Positions 1 through 13,450 of a stretch of 64,000 nt of DNA are shown here, in pieces (the first letter of the stretch is position 1; every line of letters starts with the position of its first letter). A model generated the notes under the pieces. That model ran no database searches. It was not told where the DNA came from and was given only the letters and a program-made list of their open reading frames with translations. The DNA lies in contig NZ_SSSQ01000003.1 in the NCBI RefSeq assembly GCF_009469765.1, positions 186,001 through 250,000 of the forward strand. The letters run 5' to 3'. This stretch comes from Dechloromonas hortensis. Its GTDB lineage: Bacteria > Pseudomonadota > Gammaproteobacteria > Burkholderiales > Rhodocyclaceae. Position numbers and translations under genes: made by a program.

Positions 1-214
1 AAAGGTTCATTTCCCAGGTGCTTTCGAAGGTCTTGATCTGCTCCGGCGACATCAGTTCGTAGGCGATCTTGTCGATCATGTCGGGCAGCATCACCTGCTG
101 GTTGACCGGCATGGTGTTGCCCTGGATCTTGATGTGGATCGGCGTGCCGGCGGAAATGAAAATATCCGAGGCCTGCTTTTCCGACATCAGGAGGAACAGT
201 TTGTCGAGGATCAT
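1..214 (-). CDS. pilU: Type IV pilus retraction ATPase PilU (N-terminal part, cut by window edge)
   Basis: About 71 N-terminal residues are visible, starting MILDKLFLLMSEKQASDIF. PilT/PilU hexameric ATPases open with this N-terminal PAS-like module, in which an [AG]SD(I/L/F) motif is followed by a G-x-P turn (here SAGTPIHIKIQG). The start resembles PilU more than PilT because of the short lead before the K/Q-A-S-D motif. The protein acts at the inner face of the cytoplasmic membrane, where PilU assists PilT in pilus retraction and twitching. The Walker motifs lie outside the window. It follows dapD by 30 bp on the same strand, so it may be co-transcribed with dapC-dapD. Confidence 0.85.
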   Translation of the reverse strand, partial: MILDKLFLLMSEKQASDIFISAGTPIHIKIQGNTMPVNQQVMLPDMIDKIAYELMSPEQIKTFESTWEMNL

Positions 215-244
215 GGCGGGACGTCCGGGTCCGTGAGGCGTTGA

Positions 245-1060
245 TTAGGCGCGCAGCAGTTCGTTGATGCTGGTCTTCGAACGGGTCTGCGCATCCACCT
301 TCTTGACGATGATGGCGGCGTACAGGCTGTACTTGCCACCATCTTTCGGCAGGTTGCCGGAGATCACGACCGAACCCGGCGGGATGCGGCCGTAGGTGAT
401 TTCGCCGGTTTCGCGGTCGTAGATCGGGGTGCTCTGGCCGATGTATACGCCCATCGAGATCACCGAGTTCTCGCCGACGACGACGCCTTCGACGACTTCC
501 GAACGGGCGCCGATGAAGCAGTTGTCTTCGATGATGACCGGGCCGGCCTGGATCGGTTCGAGCACGCCACCGATGCCGACGCCACCCGACAGGTGCACGT
601 TCTTGCCGATCTGGGCGCAGGAACCGACGGTGGCCCAGGCGTCGACCATGGTGCCTTCATCGACGTAGGCGCCGATGTTGACGAAGGAGGGCATCAGTAC
701 GGCGTTCTTGGCGATGAACGAACCCTTGCGGGCGAAGGCGCCGGGCACGACGCGGAAGCCGCCGGCCTTGAACTGTTCCTCGGTCCAGCCTTGGAACTTG
801 GTATCGACCTTGTCGTAGAAGCGGACGTCGCCGGCTTCCTGGACGCGGTTGTCGCGGGTGCGGAAGGAGAGCAGCACGGCTTTCTTGGCCCACTGGTTGA
901 CGACCCATTCGCCGTTGATTTTTTCGGCAACGCGCAGTTTGCCGCTGTCCAGGTCGCCGATCACGGATTCGATGATCTTGATGGCGTCGGTAGATTGGGT
1001 GGAAAGCTCGGTGCGGCGTTCCCAGAGGTCGTCGATGGTGGCTTGCAGCGGATGGCTCAT
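245..1060 (-). CDS. dapD: 2,3,4,5-tetrahydropyridine-2,6-dicarboxylate N-succinyltransferase
   Basis: DapD transfers succinyl from succinyl-CoA to tetrahydrodipicolinate in the succinylase branch of lysine/meso-diaminopimelate synthesis. It is a cytoplasmic trimer. The 271-residue product (E. coli 274) begins [17 protein letters not shown] left-handed beta-helix of hexapeptide repeats runs from about residue 105 to 220 (for example [18 protein letters not shown]). The open frame extends upstream, but the ATG at 1060 is the conserved DapD start and is preceded by a purine-rich AGAGAGAA. It lies 16 bp after dapC, the next enzyme of the same pathway, so the two form an operon. Confidence 0.97.
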   Translation of the reverse strand: MSHPLQATIDDLWERRTELSTQSTDAIKIIESVIGDLDSGKLRVAEKINGEWVVNQWAKKAVLLSFRTRDNRVQEAGDVRFYDKVDTKFQGWTEEQFKAGGFRVVPGAFARKGSFIAKNAVLMPSFVNIGAYVDEGTMVDAWATVGSCAQIGKNVHLSGGVGIGGVLEPIQAGPVIIEDNCFIGARSEVVEGVVVGENSVISMGVYIGQSTPIYDRETGEITYGRIPPGSVVISGNLPKDGGKYSLYAAIIVKKVDAQTRSKTSINELLRA

Positions 1061-1076
1061 GAGGGGTTCTCTCTGT

Positions 1077-2267
1077 TTACAGTTGTTGTGCGAATTGACG
1101 GATACGGTTGGCCGCTTCGAGGCATTCGGCGAGCGAAGCAACCAGGGCGATACGAATGAAGTTGGTGCCCGGATTGACACCGTTGGCCTCGCGGGCGAGG
1201 AAGCTGCCGGGCAGCACCACGACATTATAGTGTTCGAGCAGACCACGGGCGAACTCGGTGTCGGCGATCGGCGTCTTCGCCCACAGATAGAAGCTGGCGT
1301 CCGGCATGCCGGTGCCGAGCACCTCGGCGATCAGCGGCGTCACGGCAGCGAATTTCTCGCGGTACTGGTTGCGGTTGTCGAGGACGTGCGCTTCGTCGTT
1401 CCAGGCGGCGATCGAGGCGGTTTGCACCGGTGGCGCCATGGCGCAGCCGTGGTAGGTGCGGTAGAGCAGGAATTTCTTCAGGATCTGCGCATCGCCGGCG
1501 ACGAAGCCGGAGCGCATGCCGGGCACGTTGGAGCGCTTCGAGAGGCTGGAGAACATCACCAGTCGCTCGTTCGAGCGGCCAAGCAGCTTGGCCGCCTGAA
1601 GGCCACCGATCGGCGGGTTGGCTTCGTCGAAATAGATTTCCGAGTAGCACTCGTCGGAAGCGATGATGAAGCCGTACTTGTCGGAGAGGGCGAACAGCGT
1701 CTTCCAGTCGTCGAGCGACAGCACCTTGCCGGTCGGGTTGCCCGGCGAGCAGACGTAGAACAACTGGACGCGCGCCCATTCCTCTTCCGACAGTGCCGCG
1801 TAATCGAAGGCAAAGCCGTTGTCCGGCAAGTTGTTCAGGAAGCGTGGCTCGGCACCCGACAGATAGGCGGCGCCCTCGTAGATCTGATAGAAGGGATTCG
1901 GACTGACGATCAGTGGAACATGGCCACGGCTTGGATCGATCACCGTCTGCGCGAAGGAGAAAAGTGCCTCGCGCGAGCCGTTGACCGGCAGGATTTCGGT
2001 TTCGGCATTCAATTCGAGGCCGTAGCGCCGCTGGCACCAGGCAGCGATGGCCTGGCGCAGGGCCGGGATGCCTGCCGTGGTCGGGTAGTTGGCCAGGCCC
2101 TTCAGGCCGTTGGCCAGGGCGTCCATGATGAAGGGCGGCGTCGGATGCTGCGGCTCGCCGATCGACAACTTGATCTCTTTATATTGCGGGTTCGGGGTGA
2201 CGCCGGCGAACAGGGCGCGCAGCTTTTCGAAGGGGTAGGGCTGGAGTTGGGCGAGGTGCGGATTCAC
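1077..2267 (-). CDS. dapC: Succinyldiaminopimelate transaminase
   Basis: DapC is a PLP-dependent class I/II aminotransferase making N-succinyl-L,L-diaminopimelate from N-succinyl-2-amino-6-ketopimelate and glutamate. The protein has 396 residues. The PLP lysine lies in the [14 protein letters not shown] motif and the substrate-binding aspartate/tyrosine in [13 protein letters not shown]. The frame is open far upstream, but homologous sequence starts at the GTG at 2267 ([15 protein letters not shown]), which is the call here. No strong Shine-Dalgarno is visible before that GTG. It is paired with dapD downstream, which supports DapC over a generic AspC-type enzyme. Confidence 0.93.
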   Translation of the reverse strand: MNPHLAQLQPYPFEKLRALFAGVTPNPQYKEIKLSIGEPQHPTPPFIMDALANGLKGLANYPTTAGIPALRQAIAAWCQRRYGLELNAETEILPVNGSREALFSFAQTVIDPSRGHVPLIVSPNPFYQIYEGAAYLSGAEPRFLNNLPDNGFAFDYAALSEEEWARVQLFYVCSPGNPTGKVLSLDDWKTLFALSDKYGFIIASDECYSEIYFDEANPPIGGLQAAKLLGRSNERLVMFSSLSKRSNVPGMRSGFVAGDAQILKKFLLYRTYHGCAMAPPVQTASIAAWNDEAHVLDNRNQYREKFAAVTPLIAEVLGTGMPDASFYLWAKTPIADTEFARGLLEHYNVVVLPGSFLAREANGVNPGTNFIRIALVASLAECLEAANRIRQFAQQL

Positions 2268-2326
2268 GTCGAGCGTCGAATGGGTGTAAAAATGTCGATT
2301 ATCCCTGAAAACGCTTTCACTGCCTC

Positions 2327-2704
2327 GTGAACAAACACGCCTTTGCCGTCCTCCTCCTTGTCCCCGTTTTACTGAGCGCCTGTGCCTTCGGCTATCGGGC
2401 CACCGGCAGCCTGAGCGACGTGCCGGGTGAACTGCTGGGCAAGGGCTATCCGGGCAACCGGGGCGGTGGGCGTTTTTCCTTGAGCGATCGGGACGGGCGT
2501 CTGAGTTGCGATGGGCAGGCATTGCCCGCAAAGGCTTTACCGAATTCGGGCAATTGCGCCGACGATGCCGGTGAGGGCGAGGTGCTGTGCAGCGACGGGC
2601 GAAAGATTCCGGTGCGCTGGCAGGCGATCAGTTGTCGGGCATGGCGGGGGAGCGGCGTCGATGCCCAGGGCAACCGCCTGGAATTTCGCGTCGAGCGGCG
2701 CTAG
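2327..2704 (+). CDS. Small predicted lipoprotein, unknown function
   Basis: A 125-residue protein starting at GTG. The N-terminus is a lipoprotein signal peptide: positive MNKH, a hydrophobic stretch, then the lipobox LLSAC with the lipidated cysteine at residue 19. The mature part is glycine- and cysteine-rich, with four further cysteines in two C-D-G/C-S-D-G-like patches, consistent with disulfides in the periplasm. I recognise no family. It diverges from dapC and converges on guaD, and the two stop codons overlap in CTAG at 2701-2704. Its real translation is supported by the clean signal peptide only. Confidence 0.7.
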   Translation: MNKHAFAVLLLVPVLLSACAFGYRATGSLSDVPGELLGKGYPGNRGGGRFSLSDRDGRLSCDGQALPAKALPNSGNCADDAGEGEVLCSDGRKIPVRWQAISCRAWRGSGVDAQGNRLEFRVERR

Positions 2705-3174
2705 TAAGGGATATGTTTTGGGTTGTCGGCCCACTCTTGCATCGGGCCGAGTGAATTCGGTAGCGGGTGATGTTCCATGACGATGCTGCGCGCCGAGAAA
2801 TGGCGGCCCAGTTCGTCATACAGTTCGTCGTCGCAGAAGCCGATGGCCGCGGCCTCGGCCCGGCTGTTGGCGAAGACGATGCGCCCGATGCGTGCCCAGT
2901 AGGCGGCGGAAAGGCACATCGGGCAGGGTTCGCTGGAGGCGTAGAGGGTGCAGTCGGTCAGGTGGAAGTGACCGAGCGTGGCGCAGGCGCTGCGGATGGC
3001 ATTGACTTCCGCGTGGGCGGTCGGGTCGCCGCTGCTGACGACGCGGTTCCAGCCTTCGGCAATGACTTTTCCGTCGTGCACGATGACGGCGCCAAACGGG
3101 CCGCCGTCGCCGTTGGTGCTGCCCTGGCGGGCGAGGTTGATGGCGCGGGCGAGAAATTGATCATCCGGATTCAT
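2701..3174 (-). CDS. guaD: Guanine deaminase (GuaD-type cytidine deaminase fold)
   Basis: The product has 157 residues. Zinc ligands of the cytidine/guanine deaminase family are present: H54-A-E56 and P83-C84-P-M-C87. GGPFGAVIV near residue 24 and the terminal tyrosine are typical of the short Bacillus-type GuaD enzymes, in which the C-terminus reaches a neighbouring active site. The expected reaction is guanine to xanthine plus ammonia in purine salvage. A tRNA adenosine deaminase (TadA) is less likely because of the GGPFGAV and C-terminal features. The ATG at 3174 is used because the long upstream extension has no homologous character. It diverges from smc. Confidence 0.85.
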   Translation of the reverse strand: MNPDDQFLARAINLARQGSTNGDGGPFGAVIVHDGKVIAEGWNRVVSSGDPTAHAEVNAIRSACATLGHFHLTDCTLYASSEPCPMCLSAAYWARIGRIVFANSRAEAAAIGFCDDELYDELGRHFSARSIVMEHHPLPNSLGPMQEWADNPKHIPY

Positions 3175-3300
3175 GGCTGCCGATTCTCCGTGTGCTTGGC
3201 GCTGCGGCCTTGAAAAGGCGGGCGCCATGTCATGCGTGTGTCCGATGCTATCATACGGCCCCCGTTGCGGTGCCGCCTGGCGCGCCGCCTGGCTTAATCC

Positions 3301-6300
3301 ATGCGCCTGACCAAACTCAAACTCGCCGGTTTCAAATCCTTCGTCGATCCGACTGCCGTTGCCCTGCCCGGGCAGTTGGTCGGCGTCGTCGGCCCGAATG
3401 GCTGCGGCAAATCCAACATCATGGATGCCGTGCGCTGGGTGCTGGGCGAGTCGAAGGCGTCGGAACTGCGTGGTGAGTCGATGATGGACGTCATTTTCAA
3501 TGGCTCCTCGAACCGCAAGCCGGTGTCGCGCGCTTCGGTCGAGCTGATTTTCGACAATTCGCTCGGCCGGGCGATGGGCCAGTGGTCGCAATACGCCGAA
3601 CTGTCGGTCAAGCGCCTGCTGACCCGGCAGGGCCAGTCGGACTACTTCATCAATAACCAGAAGGTCCGGCGCAAGGACATTACCGATCTCTTCCTCGGCA
3701 CCGGCCTCGGGCCCCGCGCCTACGCCATCATCGGTCAGGGCATGATCTCGCGCATCATCGAGGCCAAGCCGGACGACCTGCGCGTCTTTCTTGAAGAGGC
3801 GGCCGGTGTCAGCCGCTACAAGGAGCGCCGCAAGGAAACCAACGGTCGACTGGAAGACACCCGCGAAAACCTGCTGCGCGTCGAGGATATCCGGCTCGAA
3901 CTGGGCAACCAGATGGAGCGCCTGGAGTCGCAGGCCGAAGTGGCGCGGCGCTACCATGCGCTGAACGAGCAACTGGTCCAGCGTCAGCATATCTTGTGGC
4001 TGCTGCGCAAGCGGGAAGCCGAAGCCGAACGCCAGCGGCTGTCGCTGGAAGTCGAGCGGGCAACCACCGAGCTCGAAGCGCAAAGCGCCGCCTTGCGCGA
4101 AACCGAGGCCCGGGCCGAGGAAATGCGCGAGACGCATTTCGCCGCCGGCGATGCCCTGCATCAGGCGCAGAGCGAAATGTACGCAGCCAATGCCGAAGTC
4201 GCCAAGCTGGAAGCGGAGATCCGCCACCGCCGCGAATCGCAGCGCCAGCTGGAAACCCGGCTCGCCCAGCTGGAAGGCGAACTGGCCCAGTGGTCGGCGA
4301 CGGCGGAAAAACTGGCCGAGGACCGGCTACGCTGGGAAGAATTGCAGGAAATCACCCGCCTGCGGGTCGGGGAAGCCGAAGAGCGCCTCGATCAGCAGAT
4401 GAATATCGCACCACAGGTCGAGGAAAGCCACGCCCAGGCGCAGGAGGAACTGCAGCGGCTTAAGGCACGCACGGTCAATGGCGAGCAGAAGCTGGAAGTC
4501 GAGCTGACCAACAAGTCGCATGCCCAGCGGGCGCTGCAGGCCATCGTCCAGCGTCGGGAACGCCTGCGCGACGAGGCGGGCGGGCAGGATGCGCCGGACG
4601 CGATGGATCAGGCCGAGAAGGAAGAGGAGCTGGCTCTGCTGCGCGAGGAGCTGGCCGGCGATCAGGACCACCTGCAACAGTTGCAGCACGAGTTGCCGCA
4701 ACTGGAAGCCTCGCGCCGGCAAGTGCAGGAGGAATTGCAGCGCATCGAGCGCGAACTGGCGGCCGGCCAGGCGCGCCGTGCCGCGCTGGAGCAGATGCAG
4801 GCGCGGACGCAGCGGAGCGGCAAATTGCCCGAATGGCTGCATCGTCACGGCCTCGATGCCGCCTTGCCGCTGTGGCAGCAGATTCACGTCGAGGCGGGCT
4901 GGGAATCGGCGGTCGAGGCGGTGTTGCGCGAGCGCCTGAGCGCCATTGCCTGCGACGATCCGGCCAAGCTCGACGAATGGCTGCATGACCGGCCGGATGC
5001 CCGCTTGAGCGTCGTCTTCCCGACGGCGACGGATTTTGCTCCTGACAGCACGTCCACCGCCGGTAATCTCGGCCAGCAGGTGCGTTGCGACAAACCGGCG
5101 CTGGCCGCCGTGCTCGCCGACTGGCTGGGTGGCGTGCGTACCGCCGAAAGCCTTGATGCGGCGCTAGCTGTGCGCGCTGACCTGCCGGCCGGCGTCGCGT
5201 TGGTCACCAAGACCGGCGACATCCTGACCCGTTCCAGCCTGACCTTCTTCGCGCCCGACAAGAGCGAACACGGCCTGCTCGAACGCCAGCGCGAAATCGA
5301 AGCGCTGGCCGAAGGCGTCGCCGCTTTCGAGGAAAAGGCCGAGGGCATCCGCGAGCAACTGGCCGTGCTCGACGAGCAACTCGACGACAAGCGCGAGGAA
5401 GTCACCGAAACCCGCCACTACATCACCGACCGCCAGCAGCGCGTGCACGCCGTGCAGCTTGAAGTGCTCAAGCTGAGCCAGGCCATCGAGCGCTACCGCG
5501 AGCAGAAGGAGCGCCTGCAGGAGCAGATGGCCGAACTGGCCGAGGAAGAGGAAAGCGAGCGCGAACGCGACATGTCGGCCGATGAGCGGATCGCCGAGAT
5601 TCGCGACGGCCTCGGGCGGATTCGCGTGCTGGTGGCCGGGGCACAAGCCCGGCTGGACGAAGCAGAGCGGGCAGTGCGCGCCGAGCGCGAGCGCAATTCG
5701 GACTACGACCGGGCGCTGCGCGAGGCACAGTTCTCGCTGCGCGAGTCGGAAAGCAAGCTGCAGGACATCTTTGCCCAGCAGGCCACCGCCCAGCGCGAGT
5801 TGAACCGGATCGAGAAGGACCGGGCGCAGTGCGCCGAGCAGGTCGAAGCAGCGCCGCCGGATGTCATGGAAGACAATCTGCAGGCGGCGCTCGAATTGCG
5901 TCAGGAAAAGGAAAAGGCGCTGGCCGAGAAGCGCGATGCGCTGGAGGCGGCGACCAACGGGCTGCGCGGCCTGGAAGAGCAGCGCCTGAAGATCGAGCAG
6001 AGCCTGGAGCCGCTGCGCGTCAGGATCGGCGACCTGAAGCTGAAGGAGCAGGCAGCGGCGCTGAATACCGAGCAGTTTGCACAACAGTTGCTGGAAGCCG
6101 GGGCCGACGAGGAAGCCCTGCTGCCGGAGCTGGGCAATGCCCGGCCGGCCAGCCTGCAGGGCGAAATAACCCGACTCGGCAACGCCATTGCCGATCTCGG
6201 CGCGGTCAATCTGGCGGCGCTACAGGAACTGGAAACGGCGACCGAGCGCAAGGGCTACCTCGACATGCAGGCGGCTGATCTCAACGAGGCGATGGAAACG

Positions 6301-6813
6301 TTGGAGAATGCCATCCGCCGTATCGACCGCGAGACACGCGATCTGCTGCAGAGCACGTTTGACACGGTCAACAGCCATTTTGGGCAACTTTTTCCGGAGC
6401 TGTTCGGTGGCGGCCGGGCCGAGTTGGTGATGACCGGTGAAGAAATCCTCGATGCCGGCGTCCAGGTCATCGCCCAGCCGCCGGGCAAGAAGAATTCGAC
6501 CATCCATTTGCTGTCCGGCGGCGAAAAGGCGCTGACGGCGATTGCGCTGGTCTTCTCGATGTTCCAGCTCAACCCGGCCCCGTTCTGCCTGCTTGACGAG
6601 GTCGACGCGCCGCTGGACGATACTAATACCGAGCGTTTTTGCGGCATGGTGCAGAAAATGTCCGCCAATACGCAGTTCCTATTCATTTCCCATAATAAAA
6701 TCGCCATGGAAATGGCCGAGCAACTGGTCGGCGTGACGATGCAGGAATCCGGCGTTTCGCGGGTCGTGGAAGTGGATATCGAAGAAGCTTTGAAGATGAG
6801 GGATGCGGCGTAA
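3301..6813 (+). CDS. smc: Chromosome segregation protein SMC
   Basis: This 1170-residue SMC ATPase compacts and segregates chromosomes with ScpA/ScpB. The N-terminal ATPase head has Walker A GPNGCGKS at residues 31-38. Long charged coiled coils flank a hinge at roughly 505-660. The C-terminal head has the ABC signature LLSGGEKAL and Walker B FCLLDEVDAPLDD. It starts at ATG in the conserved MRLTKLKLAGFKSF. zipA begins directly after its stop codon (6811-6813), so smc, zipA and ligA form one transcription unit, a usual betaproteobacterial arrangement. Confidence 0.98.
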   Translation: MRLTKLKLAGFKSFVDPTAVALPGQLVGVVGPNGCGKSNIMDAVRWVLGESKASELRGESMMDVIFNGSSNRKPVSRASVELIFDNSLGRAMGQWSQYAELSVKRLLTRQGQSDYFINNQKVRRKDITDLFLGTGLGPRAYAIIGQGMISRIIEAKPDDLRVFLEEAAGVSRYKERRKETNGRLEDTRENLLRVEDIRLELGNQMERLESQAEVARRYHALNEQLVQRQHILWLLRKREAEAERQRLSLEVERATTELEAQSAALRETEARAEEMRETHFAAGDALHQAQSEMYAANAEVAKLEAEIRHRRESQRQLETRLAQLEGELAQWSATAEKLAEDRLRWEELQEITRLRVGEAEERLDQQMNIAPQVEESHAQAQEELQRLKARTVNGEQKLEVELTNKSHAQRALQAIVQRRERLRDEAGGQDAPDAMDQAEKEEELALLREELAGDQDHLQQLQHELPQLEASRRQVQEELQRIERELAAGQARRAALEQMQARTQRSGKLPEWLHRHGLDAALPLWQQIHVEAGWESAVEAVLRERLSAIACDDPAKLDEWLHDRPDARLSVVFPTATDFAPDSTSTAGNLGQQVRCDKPALAAVLADWLGGVRTAESLDAALAVRADLPAGVALVTKTGDILTRSSLTFFAPDKSEHGLLERQREIEALAEGVAAFEEKAEGIREQLAVLDEQLDDKREEVTETRHYITDRQQRVHAVQLEVLKLSQAIERYREQKERLQEQMAELAEEEESERERDMSADERIAEIRDGLGRIRVLVAGAQARLDEAERAVRAERERNSDYDRALREAQFSLRESESKLQDIFAQQATAQRELNRIEKDRAQCAEQVEAAPPDVMEDNLQAALELRQEKEKALAEKRDALEAATNGLRGLEEQRLKIEQSLEPLRVRIGDLKLKEQAAALNTEQFAQQLLEAGADEEALLPELGNARPASLQGEITRLGNAIADLGAVNLAALQELETATERKGYLDMQAADLNEAMETLENAIRRIDRETRDLLQSTFDTVNSHFGQLFPELFGGGRAELVMTGEEILDAGVQVIAQPPGKKNSTIHLLSGGEKALTAIALVFSMFQLNPAPFCLLDEVDAPLDDTNTERFCGMVQKMSANTQFLFISHNKIAMEMAEQLVGVTMQESGVSRVVEVDIEEALKMRDAA

Positions 6814-10483
<3,670 letters not shown>

Positions 10484-10484
<1 letters not shown>

Positions 10485-11356
10485 TGAAAAAAGTCAGAAA
10501 GGCCGTATTCCCGGTGGCCGGCATGGGTACCCGTTTCCTGCCGGCGACCAAGGCCAGCCCGAAGGAAATGCTGCCCATCGTCGATAAGCCGCTGATCCAG
10601 TATGCGGTCGAGGAAGCGGTGGCGGCCGGTATTACCGACATGATTTTCGTCACCGGTCGGTCCAAGCGCGCCATCGAGGACCATTTCGACAAGGCCTACG
10701 AGCTGGAATCGGAATTGGCGGCACGCGGCAAGGACGAGATGCTGGAATTCGTCCGCAACATGATTCCGAAGAACATCAACTGCATCTATATCCGCCAAGC
10801 CGAAGCGCTCGGTCTCGGCCATGCCGTACTGTGCGCCAAGCCGGTGATCGGCGACGAGCCGTTTGCCGTGCTGCTCGCCGACGACCTGCTCGATGGCGAC
10901 AAGGTGCCGGTGATGAAGCAGATGACCGACACCTTCGACTACTACCGCTGCTCGGTACTCGGCGTGCAGGATGTGCCGCGCGCCGACACCAAGAGCTACG
11001 GCATCGTCGATGCGCGCAGCGTGGCAGATCGCCTGGAACAGGTGAATGCCATCGTCGAAAAGCCGAAGCCGGAAGAGGCGCCATCGACGCTGGCCGTCGT
11101 CGGTCGCTACATCCTGACGCCGCGCATCTTCCACCATCTGGAAAATATCAAGCCCGGTTCCGGCGGTGAAATCCAGTTGACCGACGGCATTGCCTCGCTG
11201 CTCTCCGAAGAGCAGGTGCTGGCCTACCGTTATGCCGGAACACGCTACGATTGCGGCTCCAAGCTGGGCTACCTGCAGGCGACGGTCGTTTTCGGCCAGC
11301 GTCACCCGGAAGTCGGCCCCGCCTTCGATGCTTACCTGAAAACGCTGGGGAACTGA
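10484..11356 (+). CDS. galU: UTP-glucose-1-phosphate uridylyltransferase
   Basis: GalU makes UDP-glucose from UTP and glucose 1-phosphate for polysaccharide and LPS-core synthesis. The 290-residue protein has the nucleotide-binding signature [19 protein letters not shown] near the N-terminus. [11 protein letters not shown] and the C-terminal [12 protein letters not shown] are typical of GalU. The ATG overlaps the ligA stop (TAATG), and its own stop overlaps the next start, so it is translationally coupled within the smc-to-phosphorylase run. Confidence 0.97.
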
Positions 11357-11901
11357 TGGACGAGAACAAAGCCCGCAAGCTGCTGGCCGAGGCAGAGCTG
11401 ATTCACTCCGAAGCAACGGTGCAGAGTGCATTGACGCAGGTGGCCAGTCGCATTCGTACCCGACTGGCTGACAAGAATCCGCTGGTCCTTTGCGTGATGA
11501 CCGGCGGTGTGATCTTCTGCGGTCAACTGCTGCCCAAGCTCGATTTTCCAATTGACTTCGATTACCTGCACGCCACCCGTTACGGCCCGGAAACGCAGGG
11601 CGGCAAGATTTCCTGGCGGATGGCGCCGTGGACTTCGGTCAAAGGGCGGACCGTGCTGGTCGTCGACGATATTCTCGACGAAGGCGTGACGCTGGCGGCG
11701 GTCAAGGAAAGCCTGACGCGCCTCGGCGCTGCCGAAGTATTGCTCGCCGTCTTTACCGACAAGCTGAATGGCAAGACCAAGCCCATTTCTGCCGATTTCG
11801 TCGGGTTGACCGTACCGGATCGCTTTGTTTTCGGTTACGGCATGGATGTCGATGGCGCTTGGCGCAATCTGCCGGCGATTTACGCCATGAAGGAAGATTG
11901 A
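11356..11901 (+). CDS. hpt: Hypoxanthine/guanine phosphoribosyltransferase
   Basis: A 181-residue type I phosphoribosyltransferase. The PRPP-binding loop VLVVDDILDEGVTL (about residues 97-110) is followed by the purine-recognition region DFVGLTVPDRFVFGYGMD. It converts hypoxanthine (or guanine) and PRPP to IMP (or GMP). The frame is open further upstream, but the ATG at 11356 overlapping the galU stop gives the family start. Two genes downstream lies a methylthioinosine/purine nucleoside phosphorylase that would release hypoxanthine, so the pair makes a plausible purine-salvage step. Confidence 0.9.
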   Translation: MDENKARKLLAEAELIHSEATVQSALTQVASRIRTRLADKNPLVLCVMTGGVIFCGQLLPKLDFPIDFDYLHATRYGPETQGGKISWRMAPWTSVKGRTVLVVDDILDEGVTLAAVKESLTRLGAAEVLLAVFTDKLNGKTKPISADFVGLTVPDRFVFGYGMDVDGAWRNLPAIYAMKED

Positions 11902-12602
11902 TGAGCGGGGCGACGGTTGCCGAGTTCCTCGGCTACTGGGAGGCCGAAGGGCTGAACTACGTCCGGCGCGGCGACTACGAATGGATGGCTGCGCAGGTCC
12001 CCGAGCAGCGCGTGCTGGAGATTGGCTGTGGTGTCGGTTATGCGACGCAGGCGCTGGCCGCCCGCGGCTTACATGTGTTGGCGCTGGATTCGCTGGCCGA
12101 GTGCCTGGCGGCAACGCAGGCCCGTGTCACGGACCCGGCCGTGCAGTTGCTGCAGGCCGAAGTTACGGCGCTGACCGCCGAACAGCGGACCCAGCTTGAA
12201 GCCTTCGCGCCGGACAGCGTGGTCTGCTGGCTGATGGGGGCGCCGGCCGATGTCACCGGCGCTGCGCCGAGCGATGCCGGGCAGGCGGTGGTGGCTTATC
12301 GCGAGAAAATCCACCGCGCCGTTGCCGAACTGGCGGCCAGCCTGTCCAGTGTACAGGCCCTGCATTTCGTCGACCGAACGGTAATTCCCTGGCAGGCCAA
12401 GGATATCGGCCGCGATACGCTGGTCGGCTATCACGGCGGCAAGACGCTGCTCGACCTGCCATTCACTGCCGAACGCCGGCATGCCTTGTATCGCAAGCTC
12501 GACGACAATACGCTGGCGATGACTAAATTCCGCAATTCACACCCGTCGTTGAAGAACGTCGTGCCGGTGCTGGCTTCGTTGCTGGCCGAAAGGAAAAAAT
12601 AA
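11901..12602 (+). CDS. Class I SAM-dependent methyltransferase, substrate unknown
   Basis: A 233-residue protein. Motif I of Rossmann methyltransferases is VLEIGCGVGYAT (about residues 36-47), followed by the acidic end of beta-2 in HVLALDSLAECL. It carries no further signature I can use to name the substrate. The start is the ATG overlapping the hpt stop (TGATG), and the stop is one base before the phosphorylase ATG, so it is embedded between two purine-salvage genes. A link to that pathway is only suggested by position. Confidence 0.8.
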   Translation: MSGATVAEFLGYWEAEGLNYVRRGDYEWMAAQVPEQRVLEIGCGVGYATQALAARGLHVLALDSLAECLAATQARVTDPAVQLLQAEVTALTAEQRTQLEAFAPDSVVCWLMGAPADVTGAAPSDAGQAVVAYREKIHRAVAELAASLSSVQALHFVDRTVIPWQAKDIGRDTLVGYHGGKTLLDLPFTAERRHALYRKLDDNTLAMTKFRNSHPSLKNVVPVLASLLAERKK

Positions 12603-12603
12603 A

Positions 12604-13371
12604 ATGTTGGCAATCATTGGCGGCAGCGGTCTGACGACGCTGTCCAATCTTGATGTTTCGCACCGCGAGGTGGTCCGTACGCCGTTCGGCGAGGCGTCCG
12701 GCGCCGTGGTGTTCGGTGAAATCTGCGGCAAGCCGGTGATGTTCCTGCCGCGCCACGGCTACGGTCATACCATTCCGCCGCACATGGTCAATTACCGCGC
12801 CAACCTGTGGGCCCTGCATCATCACAAGGCGGTCGGCGTCATTTCCGTCGCCTCGGTTGGCAGCATCCGCAGCGACCTGCAGCCGGGCGACATTGTCCTG
12901 CCGCATCAGATCATCGATTACACCTGGGGTCGAAAATCGACCTTTTTCGATGGCGTGGCCAGTCCGGTGACCCATATCGACTTTACCGAACCCTACGATG
13001 CCGAATTGCGGGAACGGATTCGCGAGGCCGCCGAAGCGCTGGCGGTCGACGTCAAGGTGGGTGCCGTCTACGGTGCAACGCAGGGGCCACGTCTGGAAAC
13101 TGCCGCCGAGATCAATCGCTTTGAAAAGGATGGCGTTGATGTGGTCGGCATGACAGGGATGCCGGAAGCGGCGCTGGCCCGCGAACTGAATTTGCCCTAC
13201 GCGGCGATCAATGTCGTCGCCAACCATGCGGCTGGTCGTGGCAGTAGCGCCAACGGCATTCGTTTCGAGAGCCTGGAAGTGGTTCTGCACGAAGCGATGG
13301 GCCGCGTGCGCAGTGTCATTGAAGGGTTGGTCGGTTGTCAGAACAACTGCCCGCCGGTGGCTTCGGTTTAA
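12604..13371 (+). CDS. S-methyl-5'-thioinosine phosphorylase (MTAP/PNP family)
   Basis: A 255-residue protein of the trimeric PNP/MTAP family. Phosphate-binding elements are IIGGSGL at the start and PRHGYGHTIPPH near 50-60. The GMTGMPEA motif lies at 182-189. MTA phosphorylases, which act on 6-aminopurines, carry a conserved aspartate pair in a T-D-x-D segment. This protein instead has V-A-N207-H, the asparagine arrangement of 6-oxopurine enzymes. That favours methylthioinosine (or inosine/guanosine) over methylthioadenosine, as in the Pseudomonas MTIP route, where hypoxanthine is released and salvaged by hpt, encoded nearby. It is the last gene of the smc-started run. Confidence 0.82.
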   Translation: MLAIIGGSGLTTLSNLDVSHREVVRTPFGEASGAVVFGEICGKPVMFLPRHGYGHTIPPHMVNYRANLWALHHHKAVGVISVASVGSIRSDLQPGDIVLPHQIIDYTWGRKSTFFDGVASPVTHIDFTEPYDAELRERIREAAEALAVDVKVGAVYGATQGPRLETAAEINRFEKDGVDVVGMTGMPEAALARELNLPYAAINVVANHAAGRGSSANGIRFESLEVVLHEAMGRVRSVIEGLVGCQNNCPPVASV

Positions 13372-13380
13372 GCAGGGCAG

Positions 13381-13406
13381 CGGCCCGAAATCGAGGTTTC
13401 GGGCCG
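13381..13406. terminator. Hairpin between convergent phosphorylase and glnD genes
   Basis: A perfect 10-bp stem (CGGCCCGAAA / TTTCGGGCCG) with a 6-nt loop lies between two convergent stop codons. A second weaker GC-rich hairpin follows to about 13437. There is no clean U-run on the plus strand, so the terminator role is inferred from position. Confidence 0.6.
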
Positions 13407-13450
13407 GTTGACCGCAGGACTGCCGGGTTTGCCGGGCAATCCTGCCTGGA

